The notes: generated by a model not told the origin, from the letters alone. Positions 8,541 to 17,262 are shown, counted from the first letter of the stretch. The stretch is DNA of 64,000 nucleotides from Streptomyces calvus (GCF_006782915.1 NZ_VCNP01000029.1:1-64000), one strand, 5' to 3'. Numbers and translations: made by a program.

Positions 8541-9421
8541 GGTGCCGGCACGTGACCCGGCGTCCGCTGTCCGAGCGTGAGCATCGCCCCGGTCACGGCG
8601 TCGATCGCCGCATCGGGGATCGCCGTGGCGGCGTCCTCGAGGACGAGCAGCCGTGCCCCGGGGATCTCGCGGGCGATCGCCTCGGCGTTGCCGACGGGGA
8701 AGAAGCGGTTGCGGCGGCCGTGGACGACGAGCGTGGGCACCTTGATCTCGGGCAGGCGCTCGCGCCAGCGGGGTGTGCAGTCGAGCCGGGAGAACACCAT
8801 GCCCAGGTGGTTGGCCATCCGGACCGCCGGTGCGGCGCCGGGCGTGCGGTCCCAGATGCGCGCGGCGACCGCGCGTGCGGCGACCGGGTCGTCGCCGAGG
8901 ATCTCCGCGCCGGCGGCGGCGAAGTCCGCGACCGCCTCGCGGTCGGTCCAGTCGGGCATCGCGTGCGTGAACAGCCGGCCCATCGTCGCCCGGTCGTGGT
9001 CGGGCAGGTCGTCGTCGGTCGGGCCGGGCGCGACCGAGCGGGTGCCGACCAGCGTGAGCGCCGAGAACGCGTCCGGATGGTCGAGTGCGGCGACCTGGGC
9101 GACCATCCCGCCGACGCCGATCCCGGCGAGGTGCGCGGGCCGGCCGCCGAGCGCGTCGGCGAGGGCCGCCGCGTCGGCGGCGAGGTCGCGCAGGGTGTAG
9201 GCGGGCGCCTCCGGGTCCCTGGTCGTCGACTGCCCGCTGTCCCGCAGGTCGTAGCGCACCACGCGGCGCCCGCCGGCGGCGAGGCGTTCGCACAGCGCGT
9301 CGGGCCAGGAGAGCATCGTCGTCCCGCCCGCGAGCAGGACGAGCGGCGCGTCGTCGTCGCCGAAGGACTCGATGCCCAAGGTGATCCCATGGACGTTGAC
9401 AGTGGTGGTGAGGTGAGTCAT
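8528..9421 (-). CDS. Alpha/beta-hydrolase fold protein with a substituted catalytic triad
   Basis: Encodes 297 aa of typical length and fold, close to the RdmC/DnrP methylesterase group by its VVRYDLRDSGQSTTRD segment. All three triad positions are changed. The nucleophile elbow reads GIGVGG with Gly102 in place of Ser. The acid position in VVHGRRNRFFP is Asn238 instead of Asp. The His position in LEDAATAIPD is Thr266. I checked each codon (GGC, AAC, ACG). The frame is intact and codon use is normal, so it looks like a maintained pseudoenzyme, perhaps a ligand-binding protein. The start ATG at 9421 opens on a standard beta-strand; no other M gives the full fold. Confidence 0.8.
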   Translation of the reverse strand: MTHLTTTVNVHGITLGIESFGDDDAPLVLLAGGTTMLSWPDALCERLAAGGRRVVRYDLRDSGQSTTRDPEAPAYTLRDLAADAAALADALGGRPAHLAGIGVGGMVAQVAALDHPDAFSALTLVGTRSVAPGPTDDDLPDHDRATMGRLFTHAMPDWTDREAVADFAAAGAEILGDDPVAARAVAARIWDRTPGAAPAVRMANHLGMVFSRLDCTPRWRERLPEIKVPTLVVHGRRNRFFPVGNAEAIAREIPGARLLVLEDAATAIPDAAIDAVTGAMLTLGQRTPGHVPAPQEP

Positions 9422-9592
9422 GCCGGGGCAGACCCGTCCCGCCGCCGGAACTCATCGCTCGCGTGCCGGCCGGTCGGCGCCCCCGTCCGGGTCGGCGCCG
9501 CCTGCTGTCGGTGGGCGGCCCCGACCGGTGAGCGAGGACGGACTGCCCAAGGGGTGGGCGCCGCCGTCCCGGTCGGTGAACCAGCGCCGATG

Positions 9593-9629
9593 CCGGTGGT
9601 CTCCGGGGCCGGCGCCCCGAGACCACCGG
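9593..9629 (-). terminator. Hairpin terminator of the FG-GAP gene
   Basis: Arms 9593-9609 and 9614-9629 pair with one bulged C around CGGC. It begins 8 bp beyond the stop codon of the minus-strand FG-GAP gene. Confidence 0.7.
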
Positions 9630-9636
9630 ACGGGGA

Positions 9637-11115
9637 TCAGCCGCCCAGGACGGAGCCGAACTCGGCGTTCGGGTAGGTGAGGCCGAAGGACGCCGCGCCG
9701 AAGGAGGTCGCGCCGGCCGCCGTCAGGCCGTCGGCCGTGCCGCGCAGCACCCAGTCGGCGCCGTCGCGCGCCGTGCCGTCGCCGGTGTCCTCGCCCTTCG
9801 CCGCGACCGTGAGGTCCGCCTTGCCGTCACCGTCCACGTCGGTGAGGGCCACCGCGGAGCCGAACCAGTCGTCCGCCGCCCCGGTGCCGGGCACGCCGTC
9901 GGTGTCCTGGTGGAACACCTGGGCGCCGGTGTCGGTCAGGCCGGTGGCCGAGCCCTTGAGCAGGACCGTCGCGCCGGTTCCCGGCACGCCCCGGAGCGTC
10001 GCGCCCGGCGCCCCGGCCGCCACGTCGGCGTAACCGTCGCCCGTGACGTCGCCGACCGCGACGGACGCGCCGAAGTTGTCACCGGACCGGCTTCCGCCCG
10101 GCGCCTCCAGCGTGCCGGTGCGCTGGGCGCCCAGGCCCTGCGCGCTGCCGTAGCGGACGTGGACGAAGCCCGCCGCGTCCGCGTACTCGCCGGAGGTCGT
10201 CGCCGACGCGGGCACGTGGCCGGTGACGAGGTCGGCGAAGCCGTCGCCGTCGATGTCACCGGCGGCCGTCGAAACGGTCGGCGCCTCGTTCGCACCGGTG
10301 GCGTCCGCGCCCGGGTCGGACAGCCAGACCTCCTGCAACCCGCTGTCGCTCCACGTGTAGACGCCGGTGAACTGGCAGCCGCCCTCCGTGCCGCAGTTCT
10401 CCGGCCCGGTGACGACGAGCTGGGCGCCCGCGGTGCCGGTGAAGCGGCCCGCGGTGAGGGTGCGCGGCTGGACGTAGGCGTTGTAGTTCTCGAAGTGCCG
10501 TACGTCGGTGGGCGCCGTGCGGCCCGCCAGGTCGTCGTACACCCACAGGTTGGTGCGGCTGAGCGTGGCGATCTGCGGGACGCCGTCGCCGTCCAGGTCG
10601 GCGACGACGACCTTCTTGCCGTAGTCCTTCTCGGAGGACCACTCGCTGGTGGCGTACGGGCTGGCCAGCGAGATGCCGTCGCCGGTCAGGCCGCTCGGGC
10701 CGCCCCACAGCACGCTGACCGTGCCGTAGGAGCTGCTGTACGGCACCGAGTCGCCCGGCGTGCCGACGACGAGGTCGGTGTAGCCGTCGGCGTCCAGGTC
10801 ACCGGCGGCGTGGGTGGCGCCGAACAGGTCGTGCGAGCGGACGTCACCGGGGACGCCCGCGGAACTCTGGGTGAGGGTGGTCGAGCGGGCGGGCGCGACG
10901 CCGTCCGCGGAGCCGTAGAGGACGGTGACCGAACCCGCGTTGACGTGTCCGTCGACGGGAGCGTTGGGAGTGGCGACGACGAGGTCGGCGACACCGTCGC
11001 CGTTGAAGTCGTCGGTCGCGGAGGTGGCCGCGCTCGCCGTGGGGGCGAGGGTGAGGGACAGGCCCGCGGCCGCCGAGGCGACCGCCAGGGCGACGGCCAA
11101 GGTGCGTGTGCGCAA
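9637..11115 (-). CDS. Secreted FG-GAP (integrin-like) repeat protein
   Basis: Encodes about 492 aa. A signal peptide (RTRT, then AVALAVASAAAG, ending SASA near residue 33) precedes six or seven FG-GAP repeats with calcium-binding DxDxDG loops, for example DDFNGDGVADLVVATP, GDLDADGYTDLVVGTPG, GDIDGDGFADLVTG, GDVTGDGYADVAAGAPG and DVDGDGKADLTVAAKG. The repeats should fold as an extracellular beta-propeller; the ligand is unknown. TTG at 11115 is the preferred start: CTGGAG precedes it by 5 bp and the signal peptide begins at once. The upstream ATG at 11172 would add 19 uncharacteristic residues. Confidence 0.8.
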   Translation of the reverse strand: MRTRTLAVALAVASAAAGLSLTLAPTASAATSATDDFNGDGVADLVVATPNAPVDGHVNAGSVTVLYGSADGVAPARSTTLTQSSAGVPGDVRSHDLFGATHAAGDLDADGYTDLVVGTPGDSVPYSSSYGTVSVLWGGPSGLTGDGISLASPYATSEWSSEKDYGKKVVVADLDGDGVPQIATLSRTNLWVYDDLAGRTAPTDVRHFENYNAYVQPRTLTAGRFTGTAGAQLVVTGPENCGTEGGCQFTGVYTWSDSGLQEVWLSDPGADATGANEAPTVSTAAGDIDGDGFADLVTGHVPASATTSGEYADAAGFVHVRYGSAQGLGAQRTGTLEAPGGSRSGDNFGASVAVGDVTGDGYADVAAGAPGATLRGVPGTGATVLLKGSATGLTDTGAQVFHQDTDGVPGTGAADDWFGSAVALTDVDGDGKADLTVAAKGEDTGDGTARDGADWVLRGTADGLTAAGATSFGAASFGLTYPNAEFGSVLGG

Positions 11116-11259
11116 GATGGCTCCAGTTCGGAGAACAGGTGAGGCGTGGGGGGCCACTTGCACGACGGGCACGGTCGATCAAGGGTTGTACCCGGTCACA
11201 AACGACCCCGGTTCGTTCACCTGTGCTTCACAACCGAAGCGCGGAGCAGGACGCGGACG

Positions 11260-11550
11260 TCAGTCCGTGCGCACTGACTTCAGGGACGCGACGAACGACG
11301 TCCACGCCGGCGCGGCCACGGTCAGCACCGGGCCGTGCGGCACCTTGGAGTCACGGACGGGGACGACGGCGGTGTGTGCGTCGCACACTTCGAGGCAGTC
11401 GCCGCCGTCGCCGTTGCTGTAGGTGCTCTTGCGCCAGGCCGCCGCGCCGGGGAAAGCCTCGGCGACCTCGACGCAGTTGCCGCCGGTGCCGTTGCTGTAG
11501 CTGCTCTTACGCCAGACGGCTGCGCTCAAGTCAACTGCGTAGCTTGCCAT
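11260..11550 (-). CDS. Tandem DUF397 protein, partner of the XRE regulator
   Basis: Encodes 96 aa with two DUF397 motifs, WRKSSYSNGTGGNCVEVA near residue 14 and WRKSTYSNGDGGDCLEVC near residue 39, the second followed by VVPVRDSK. Such proteins are usually encoded next to WhiJ-type XRE-DUF5753 regulators in Streptomyces and are thought to antagonise them, affecting aerial growth and antibiotic production. The start overlaps the end of the XRE gene by 20 bp, so the two are coupled. ATG at 11550 is favoured over 11559 because GAGG lies 9 bp upstream. Confidence 0.85.
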   Translation of the reverse strand: MASYAVDLSAAVWRKSSYSNGTGGNCVEVAEAFPGAAAWRKSTYSNGDGGDCLEVCDAHTAVVPVRDSKVPHGPVLTVAAPAWTSFVASLKSVRTD

Positions 11551-12385
11551 TTCTGCCATCCTCAGCCGCTTGCTCGATCAGGGCGAGGGACGCCTCCGGA
11601 GGCAGCGCGGCGGCCCTGAGCAGATCGTAGGACCTGCGGTAATCCTCAACGAGGGCTGGATCTTCGATTGTGTCCCCGCTGTGCTGCGACTCCAAGTAGA
11701 CCAGCGGCGGGGCGTCAGGGAAAGCCATAATCGTGGCCGCACCCATCATGAGGGGGTGTGGCCCACAGTCCCACGGAAGGATCTGCGGCACGATCCGGCG
11801 CCGCCGCGCCATCTCAGCGATGTGCTGCCATTGTTCCGCCGACCGCTCAGGCGGAAGGATCGGCTGCCGCAACAGCACTTCCGGCAGGATTGCCCAGTAC
11901 ATGGGGGTCCTGTGGTTCTCCTCGAAGAGCTGAGCTCGCGCCAGCCGCGCGCTGACCTTCTCCTCCACCTCCTCGTCCGGAGCCAGGGGCATGGCGGCCC
12001 GGACCAGCGCCCGAGCGTAGGCATCCGTCTGGAGCAGGCCTGGAATCAAGGTCGGGCACCACTCCTCAATGGACTTGGCGTGCTTCTCCGCCTCCAGCAC
12101 CCGCTCGAAATAGCTGGCGTGCCCGCGCCGCTTCGCCCGTCGCACGTCCTCGCACCGGCGTCGGAAGAAGCCGTCCGTGCCGAGGACCTTGTCCACGTGC
12201 TCGGCCAGTTCCGCCGGCATGCGGCGCGTGCCGCGTTCGATCTCGCTGAGGTGGCTCGGGCCGTAGAAGCTGCCCTCGACCAGTTGCTGGAGGGTCAGTC
12301 CGGCTTCCTCGCGTTTCCACCGCAACTCGCTGCCGTAGAACGTCGGGACGCTCGTCGAGCCGTCGATGTCCTTGCGCTGCCCCAT
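11531..12385 (-). CDS. WhiJ-type XRE regulator with DUF5753 domain
   Basis: Encodes 284 aa. A helix-turn-helix lies near residues 20-60 (LRWKREEAGLTLQQLVEG, then GPSHLSEIERGTRRMP). It is followed by the DUF5753 domain from about residue 95, with its hallmark WCPTLIPGLLQTDAYARAL. It should bind DNA near its own divergent promoter and respond to the coupled DUF397 protein. AAGGACGG precedes the ATG by about 9 bp. A palindrome at 12509-12528 in the divergent spacer is a plausible operator. Confidence 0.9.
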   Translation of the reverse strand: MGQRKDIDGSTSVPTFYGSELRWKREEAGLTLQQLVEGSFYGPSHLSEIERGTRRMPAELAEHVDKVLGTDGFFRRRCEDVRRAKRRGHASYFERVLEAEKHAKSIEEWCPTLIPGLLQTDAYARALVRAAMPLAPDEEVEEKVSARLARAQLFEENHRTPMYWAILPEVLLRQPILPPERSAEQWQHIAEMARRRRIVPQILPWDCGPHPLMMGAATIMAFPDAPPLVYLESQHSGDTIEDPALVEDYRRSYDLLRAAALPPEASLALIEQAAEDGRNGKLRS

Positions 12386-12508
12386 GGTTCACCGTCCTTG
12401 GTGTGCCGTTGCCGCCCGCTTCCCGGCCGCTACCAACTGCCCCGCGCATCCGTGCAGTTCGGAGCCGGGAGCCCGAACCCCTGTCACGCTACGCACACCG
12501 GCGGCACA

Positions 12509-12548
12509 GTGTGAACGGTTCGTCACACAGCGCACCGGAAGGTATGAA
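12509..12548 (+). promoter_or_regulatory. Palindrome and promoter before the small protein/ATPase pair
   Basis: Perfect 6-bp arms GTGTGA (12509-12514) and TCACAC (12523-12528) are separated by 8 bp. TATGAA (12543-12548) resembles a -10 box and would place the transcript start at about the ATG at 12555, giving a leaderless mRNA. TTCGTC (12519-12524) at 18 bp could be the -35 and lies within the palindrome, so a bound protein would occlude it. This is inference from sequence. Confidence 0.45.
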
Positions 12549-12554
12549 CCCCAC

Positions 12555-12764
12555 ATGCACGACCACTCCCCCGAGGCGGCCGACGCCTGCGTCGAGGAAC
12601 TGCGGGCCGCGCTCGCCGCCCACGGCATCCGCCTGCCGTCCCTCGGCGTCGACGTCCCGACGTTCGCCTCGCGGTACCCGGCCCGGCCGCTGATCGCGCT
12701 CGGCAACTGCAACCTGCTCACCGCGCGGGCCCTGACCGCCGCACTGCGCCGGGACGGCGCGTGA
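12555..12764 (+). CDS. Small conserved protein upstream of an RsbW-like ATPase
   Basis: Encodes 69 aa with one predicted helical N-terminal half (EAADACVEELRAALAAHG) and a GNCNLLTARALTAALRR end. I recognise the sequence type as one that accompanies WhiJ-like clusters but know no function. There is no ribosome site before the ATG; the -10-like TATGAA just upstream suggests leaderless translation. Its stop overlaps the start of the ATPase gene. Confidence 0.65.
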   Translation: MHDHSPEAADACVEELRAALAAHGIRLPSLGVDVPTFASRYPARPLIALGNCNLLTARALTAALRRDGA

Positions 12765-13177
12765 TGCGCGCGCCGCTGACGCTGGGGCTGCTCGCCACTC
12801 CGGCGGCCGTGGCCGGTGTGCGGCGGGCCCTGGCCGACTACGGCACCGACGTCCAGCTGTGTGCGAGCGAGCTGGTCACCAACGTGGTGGTGCACCTCGG
12901 CGAGGGCGTGCCCGTGACCGTCCGCGTGTTCCGTGACGGCGGCCGTACGCGCCTGGAGGTCACCGACCCCGACCCGTGCGCGCTGCCCGTCCGGCGCCCG
13001 GCGGTCGGCGCCGACGAGGAGTCGGGGCGGGGACTGGCGCTGCTCGACGCGCTGGCGCTGGACTGGGGCGTGACGCAGGGGTCCGGTGAGAAGACCGTGT
13101 GGTGCGAGCTGGTGGCGGAGCCGCCGGAAGGCCGCGTCCTGCCGGGACGCGGGGCGATGTCGGTGGCGTCGGTTTGA
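12761..13177 (+). CDS. RsbW-like ATP-binding (HATPase) regulator
   Basis: Encodes 138 aa (137 if ATG at 12764 is used instead of GTG at 12761). The GHKL fold is recognised from the N-box CASELVTNVVVH at about residues 33-44, LEVTDPDP, and the glycine-rich SGRGLALLDALA. Relatives are anti-sigma kinases. In Streptomyces, short orphan versions lie beside XRE/DUF397 pairs, as in the abaA-type loci, and influence antibiotic output. Here it is translationally coupled to the 69-aa gene. The last codons lie inside the 40-bp repeat (13155-13194). Confidence 0.85.
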   Translation: MMRAPLTLGLLATPAAVAGVRRALADYGTDVQLCASELVTNVVVHLGEGVPVTVRVFRDGGRTRLEVTDPDPCALPVRRPAVGADEESGRGLALLDALALDWGVTQGSGEKTVWCELVAEPPEGRVLPGRGAMSVASV

Positions 13178-13194
13178 ATGGCGGCCATGGACGT
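13155..13194 (+). repeat. 40-bp direct repeat, copy 1
   Basis: A perfect 40-bp sequence covering the end of the ATPase gene and the start of the SMI1 gene. It is repeated identically at 14233-14272, 1078 bp away. Confidence 0.9.
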
Positions 13195-14149
13195 GGTGGA
13201 GGAGTTGCTGTCGAGCATCCACCGGCTGACCGCTCAGCGGGCGGGCACGCCGGTGTGCGGGCGGCACGGGCAGGCGCCGGGGCACGTGTGCCTGGTGCCG
13301 ACGGCGGAGACCGGTCTCGCGGAGATCGGTCTCGCGGAGCTCGAGGAGGCGATCGGTTCGCGGTTCGGTGAGCCGCGCAGCCTCGCCAGGCGCGGCGCCG
13401 TCGACCCGGCCGTGAGCGCGCGGACCGGTCTGCCGCTCCTGGCGCCGTTCGGTGAGCGGACCGTCGAGATGCGGGCGTGGGCGTACGGGGACCGGTGGAT
13501 CGGCTGCGGTACGGCGCGCGACGACGACGGTGACGGTGACGTCCGGGTCGTGGTGCTCGTCGCCGAACGGCCCGGCCCGGCGGAGGGTCCGGCGGAGCCG
13601 GCGTCCTGGGTGGACCGGATCGTCGCCGTCACCGGGTGGGACACGACGCGGACGCGCACGGTGGACTGGGCGGCGGTCGAGGACCGGCTCGGCACGCGGC
13701 TGCCCGGCGACTACAAACGGCTCGTCGAGATCTTCGGCGGGTCGGGCGCCTTCGACGGGTACCTGCAACTCCAAGTCCCCGACGCGTACGACAGGAGCAC
13801 CGACATCGTCCGGCACACCGAGTGGCTGGCCGAGTGGACCCGTGCGCGGGGCAGCCGCCTGTGGGATCCGTACCCGGTGTACCCGGCTGCGGGCGGGGTG
13901 CTGCAATGGGCGAGCACGGAACAGGCCGACGGCTTCTACTGGCTCACCGGGGACCCCGACCCGGACACGTGGCCCGTGCTGGCGCAGGAGGAGATACCCG
14001 ACTCCTGGCAGCGGTCCGAGGCCACGACCGGTGAGTTCCTGTACCGGCTGCTCACCGACCCGGACCACCCGTTCTCCACGGCCCGGCACTTCGACGTCCA
14101 CTGGTTCCAGAGCTACGGCGCCGACGAGCCACCGGCGGAAGGGAACTGA
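13178..14149 (+). CDS. SMI1/KNR4 domain protein
   Basis: Encodes 323 aa. The first ~140 residues contain a Cys-His motif region (TPVCGRHGQAPGHVCLVPT) of unknown role. The C-terminal half carries the SMI1/KNR4 signature (WAAVEDRLGTRLPGDYKRLVEIFGGSG) and an end like that of the gene at 7308 (TTGEFLYRLLTDPDHPFS). SUKH-fold proteins are commonly toxin-immunity proteins, but no toxin gene is recognisable here. The ATG directly follows the stop of the ATPase gene; a second Met 9 bp later is possible. The gene is bracketed by the 40-bp direct repeat, whose second copy recreates its start. Confidence 0.75.
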   Translation: MAAMDVVEELLSSIHRLTAQRAGTPVCGRHGQAPGHVCLVPTAETGLAEIGLAELEEAIGSRFGEPRSLARRGAVDPAVSARTGLPLLAPFGERTVEMRAWAYGDRWIGCGTARDDDGDGDVRVVVLVAERPGPAEGPAEPASWVDRIVAVTGWDTTRTRTVDWAAVEDRLGTRLPGDYKRLVEIFGGSGAFDGYLQLQVPDAYDRSTDIVRHTEWLAEWTRARGSRLWDPYPVYPAAGGVLQWASTEQADGFYWLTGDPDPDTWPVLAQEEIPDSWQRSEATTGEFLYRLLTDPDHPFSTARHFDVHWFQSYGADEPPAEGN

Positions 14150-14232
14150 CGGCGGGCGGAGCGCCCGGAGACCGAGTGACGCGGCCGACGACGACACGCG
14201 ACGGGAAGGGAGCGGGGTCCCCGGCCGTGGTC

Positions 14233-14272
14233 CGATGTCGGTGGCGTCGGTTTGAATGGCGGCCATGGACGT
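14233..14272 (+). repeat. 40-bp direct repeat, copy 2
   Basis: Identical to 13155-13194. In this copy the reading frame MAAMDVMEK... opens as in the SMI1 gene but stops after about 22 codons, its TGA overlapping the ATG of the MoxR gene. It looks like a leftover of a duplicated gene start. Confidence 0.9.
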
Positions 14273-14320
14273 CATGGAGAAGCCGGGTGCGGCGGACGGC
14301 AGCGGGACGGGGAGCCGGCC

Positions 14321-15526
14321 ATGAGCGGAGCACCCGACGCGCGGGACACGGCCCGGAGGCTGCGCGCGATCCGCGACGAGTTGTCGGAGCGGTTCTACGA
14401 GCGGGCCGACGTCGTACGGACGCTGGTGGTGGCGTTGCTCGCCGGGCAGCACTCGCTGGTGCTCGGGCCGCCGGGCACCGCGAAGTCGGAGCTGGCGCGG
14501 GAGCTGACGGGCCGGATCGAGGGGGCCGCGTACTGGGAGATCCTGCTGTCGAAGTTCACCGCGCCGACGCGGATGTTCGGCCCCATCGACGTCGCCGCGC
14601 TGGCCCGGGGCGAGTACCGGCAGGTGTACGACGGGCGGGCCACGACCGCGCACGTCGCGTTCATCGACGAGATCTTCAAGTGCTCCACGGCGGCCCTGAA
14701 CGAGACGCTGGGCTACCTCAACGAGCGGATCTACCACCCCGAGAACGGCGGCGCCCCGATCCGCTGCCCCCTGATCGCGGCCATCACCGCGAGCAACGAA
14801 CTCCCCAGCGGGGAGGACTCCGCCGCGATCTACGACCGGCTGCTGGTGCGGATCGAGGTCGGATATCTGGAGGACCCGTCGAACTTCGCCGCGCTGGTGC
14901 GTTCCGCCGTCGGCCGCCCGGCGGCACCGGCGCCTCCGACCACCGTCGAGCTGGCCGCGTTGCAGCACGCCGTGACCGGGGCCGTCCCGGCCGTGGACGT
15001 GCCCGACACGATCGTGGACGCGATGGTGACGCTGCGGGCCGCCCTGCGCCGCAAGGAGCTCGTCGCCTCCGACCGCCGCTGGCGGCAGGCGGTGCGGCTG
15101 CTCCAGGCGTCCGCGTACCTCGACGGGCGTACGGCGGTCACGGAGACCGACCTGTCGGTGCTGACCCATGTGCTGTGGGACTCCCCCGCCCAGCGCCCGG
15201 TCGTCGAACGGGAAGTGCTGCACCTGGTGAACCCGGACGCCAAGGAGGCGCTCGACCTGGCCGATGTCATCGACGAGCTGGAGGCGCAGCTCGACGCCAT
15301 GGCCGGGCAGTCCCGGGAGGCGCTGAGCGAATGGGTGATCAAAAAGGCGCACAACCAGCTCGCCATGGCGGGCAAGCGGCTGGAGAAGCTGCGGGAGGAG
15401 GCGGCGGGCGCCGGGCGGTCCACCGCCGCGATCGACCGGGTCACCGGCCGCCAGCGCGCCGTCCGCGCCCGCGTCCTCACCGAGGCCCTCGGCATGGACG
15501 CGAGCATGGTGCAGGCCCAGCTCTGA
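14321..15526 (+). CDS. MoxR/RavA-type AAA+ ATPase
   Basis: Encodes 401 aa. Walker A GPPGTAKS (49-56), Walker B VAFIDE (112-117) and ASNELPSGEDSAAIYDRLLVR (sensor and arginine-finger region) place it in the MoxR/RavA class. These act as chaperone-like ATPases with a VWA partner, which here starts 9 bp downstream. The C-terminal ~100 residues form a helical tail as in RavA. The start ATG at 14321 overlaps the short remnant frame; the frame upstream to 14252 belongs to the repeat copy. Confidence 0.9.
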   Translation: MSGAPDARDTARRLRAIRDELSERFYERADVVRTLVVALLAGQHSLVLGPPGTAKSELARELTGRIEGAAYWEILLSKFTAPTRMFGPIDVAALARGEYRQVYDGRATTAHVAFIDEIFKCSTAALNETLGYLNERIYHPENGGAPIRCPLIAAITASNELPSGEDSAAIYDRLLVRIEVGYLEDPSNFAALVRSAVGRPAAPAPPTTVELAALQHAVTGAVPAVDVPDTIVDAMVTLRAALRRKELVASDRRWRQAVRLLQASAYLDGRTAVTETDLSVLTHVLWDSPAQRPVVEREVLHLVNPDAKEALDLADVIDELEAQLDAMAGQSREALSEWVIKKAHNQLAMAGKRLEKLREEAAGAGRSTAAIDRVTGRQRAVRARVLTEALGMDASMVQAQL

Positions 15527-15535
15527 GACGCCGCG

Positions 15536-17155
15536 ATGGGTGAACAGCGCAGCAGCATCGACGCGTTGGCGGTCCGGTCCGGGCCGTGGCTGGCCCGGAC
15601 CGCCACCGCCGCCGAACGCAACACGACGGCCGTCGTCGCGGGCCCGTTCGACCGGGTCGTGTGGCGGGAGGTGTACGAGCAGTCGGCCGGGCTGCGGGAA
15701 CTGGCGGCCGAGCTCGGCTCCCGCCACGCCCACACCGACGACCTCCTGACGGACGTGTTCCTGGCCGCCTACCAGGCCGCCCCGCGACTGCGGGAGGCCA
15801 CGGCGATGGCGCCCTCCCGTCTGGTCAACCACCAGGTCGTCACCTCGCTGGTACGGTCACCGGACTTCGCCGGACTGCACCGGGAGACGGCCGGCGACGC
15901 CTACGCCGCCGCCCTGGCCGTGCTCGCCCAGTCCTCCGTGCTGCGCGGGCTCCTGGAGCGCTCCCAGGACGCCCGGGACCGGGCCGGGCAGGCCGAGGCG
16001 GCCTGGCAGAACGCCGTCGCGGCGGCCACCGCGGTGAGCGAGGCGGTCCGCCGGGCAGCCGACGAGGCCGGGACGGACGGCACCGTGCCGGCCCCGGCCG
16101 CCGACGCCGTACGCCGGGCGATCCAGGCCGCCGAAGCCGCCGAGGCCACCGCCCGGCAGGAGACCCGTGCCGCCGCGCAGGCCCTCGCGGCGGCGCTCCC
16201 CGGTATCCGTGCCGCCGCCCGGAACGCGACGGCGTCGGCCGCCGAAGCGGTCCGGCAGGAGGCCGCGCTGATGCGCGCGTGGGGCGTCGGAGCCGGCGAA
16301 CTGGAGCGGATGCCGTTCGACGAGCGGGCCCGGCTCGCCGAACGGCTGCGCTCCGGACGGCTCGCGCGGTGGGCCGAACTGATCGGCCGATTCCGGCAGA
16401 TGGCGGGCGGAGAGCGGGCCCGCAAGGTGGAGAACGCCACCGGGGAACTGGTCGGCGTCACCCTCGGCGACGACCTCTCCCGGGTCGTCCCCTCCGAGCT
16501 GGCGGTCCTCGGCCTGCCCGCGCTGCGGGCGGTGTTCGCCGCCCGCTACGCCGCCGGGGAGCTGATGCTGTACGACAGCCGGGGCGAGCAGACGACCGGC
16601 CAGGGCGCCGTCATCGCCTGCGTGGACACCTCGCACTCCATGTACGCGGAGGGACCCGGCGGGATCACCCGGGAGGCGTGGTCCAAGGCGTGCGCACTCG
16701 CCCTGCTGGACCAGGCCCGGCACGCGGGGCGGGACTTCGTCGGCATCCTGTTCTCCGCCGCCGACAAGATCCGCGTCTTCCGCTTTCCCGGCGACCGGCC
16801 CGCCGGTGTCACCGAGGTCCTGGACTTCGCGGAGACCTTCCTCGGCGGCGGCACCGACTTCCAGCGTCCGCTGGGCACGGCCGCCGCACTGCTGGAGGAG
16901 GAGTTCGACGACACGGCCCGCAGACGCGGCGACATCGTGCTGATCACCGACGACGCGTGCGAGGTCACGGAGCAGTGGGTGCGCGGCTGGAACGACGCCA
17001 AGCGGCGCCTGGGCTTCCGCCTGTTCGGCGTGGCGATCACCGGCCCCGACGCCACCGGGACCGGTTCGGTCCTGGAAGCCCTGTGCGACAACCTGCGCAC
17101 CATCGACGACCTGACGGACGTCCACGCCACCGCCGACCTGTTCCGCGTCATCTGA
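15536..17155 (+). CDS. VWA-domain partner of MoxR (ViaA-like)
   Basis: Encodes 539 aa. A long helical N-terminal part, including an Ala/Glu-rich coiled segment at about residues 140-245, is followed by a C-terminal von Willebrand A domain. The metal-binding MIDAS residues are visible: DTSHS (364-368), Thr in GGGTDF, and Asp in LITDD. With the MoxR gene it forms a RavA-ViaA-like pair that could remodel or insert metal into client proteins in the cytosol. It is the second gene of the operon. Confidence 0.9.
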   Translation: MGEQRSSIDALAVRSGPWLARTATAAERNTTAVVAGPFDRVVWREVYEQSAGLRELAAELGSRHAHTDDLLTDVFLAAYQAAPRLREATAMAPSRLVNHQVVTSLVRSPDFAGLHRETAGDAYAAALAVLAQSSVLRGLLERSQDARDRAGQAEAAWQNAVAAATAVSEAVRRAADEAGTDGTVPAPAADAVRRAIQAAEAAEATARQETRAAAQALAAALPGIRAAARNATASAAEAVRQEAALMRAWGVGAGELERMPFDERARLAERLRSGRLARWAELIGRFRQMAGGERARKVENATGELVGVTLGDDLSRVVPSELAVLGLPALRAVFAARYAAGELMLYDSRGEQTTGQGAVIACVDTSHSMYAEGPGGITREAWSKACALALLDQARHAGRDFVGILFSAADKIRVFRFPGDRPAGVTEVLDFAETFLGGGTDFQRPLGTAAALLEEEFDDTARRRGDIVLITDDACEVTEQWVRGWNDAKRRLGFRLFGVAITGPDATGTGSVLEALCDNLRTIDDLTDVHATADLFRVI

Positions 17156-17262
17156 GCCCACGTTCGGAGTGGCCGGTTCCCGTTGCGTACCGGTATCGGG
17201 CGGCCACCGCCCGTTCACCGGGCCCGCCGGGGAACGTTGGATTCCGGCGGGATGCTCCGCAC

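Noticed and set aside
14252..14320. Upstream start for the MoxR protein
   Set aside because: These codons belong to the second 40-bp repeat copy; the ATG at 14321 opens directly on the conserved MoxR N-terminus.
12389..15832. Open frame of 1147 codons on the minus strand
   Set aside because: It runs opposite the ATPase, SMI1 and MoxR genes, which have clear motifs; the frame itself has none.
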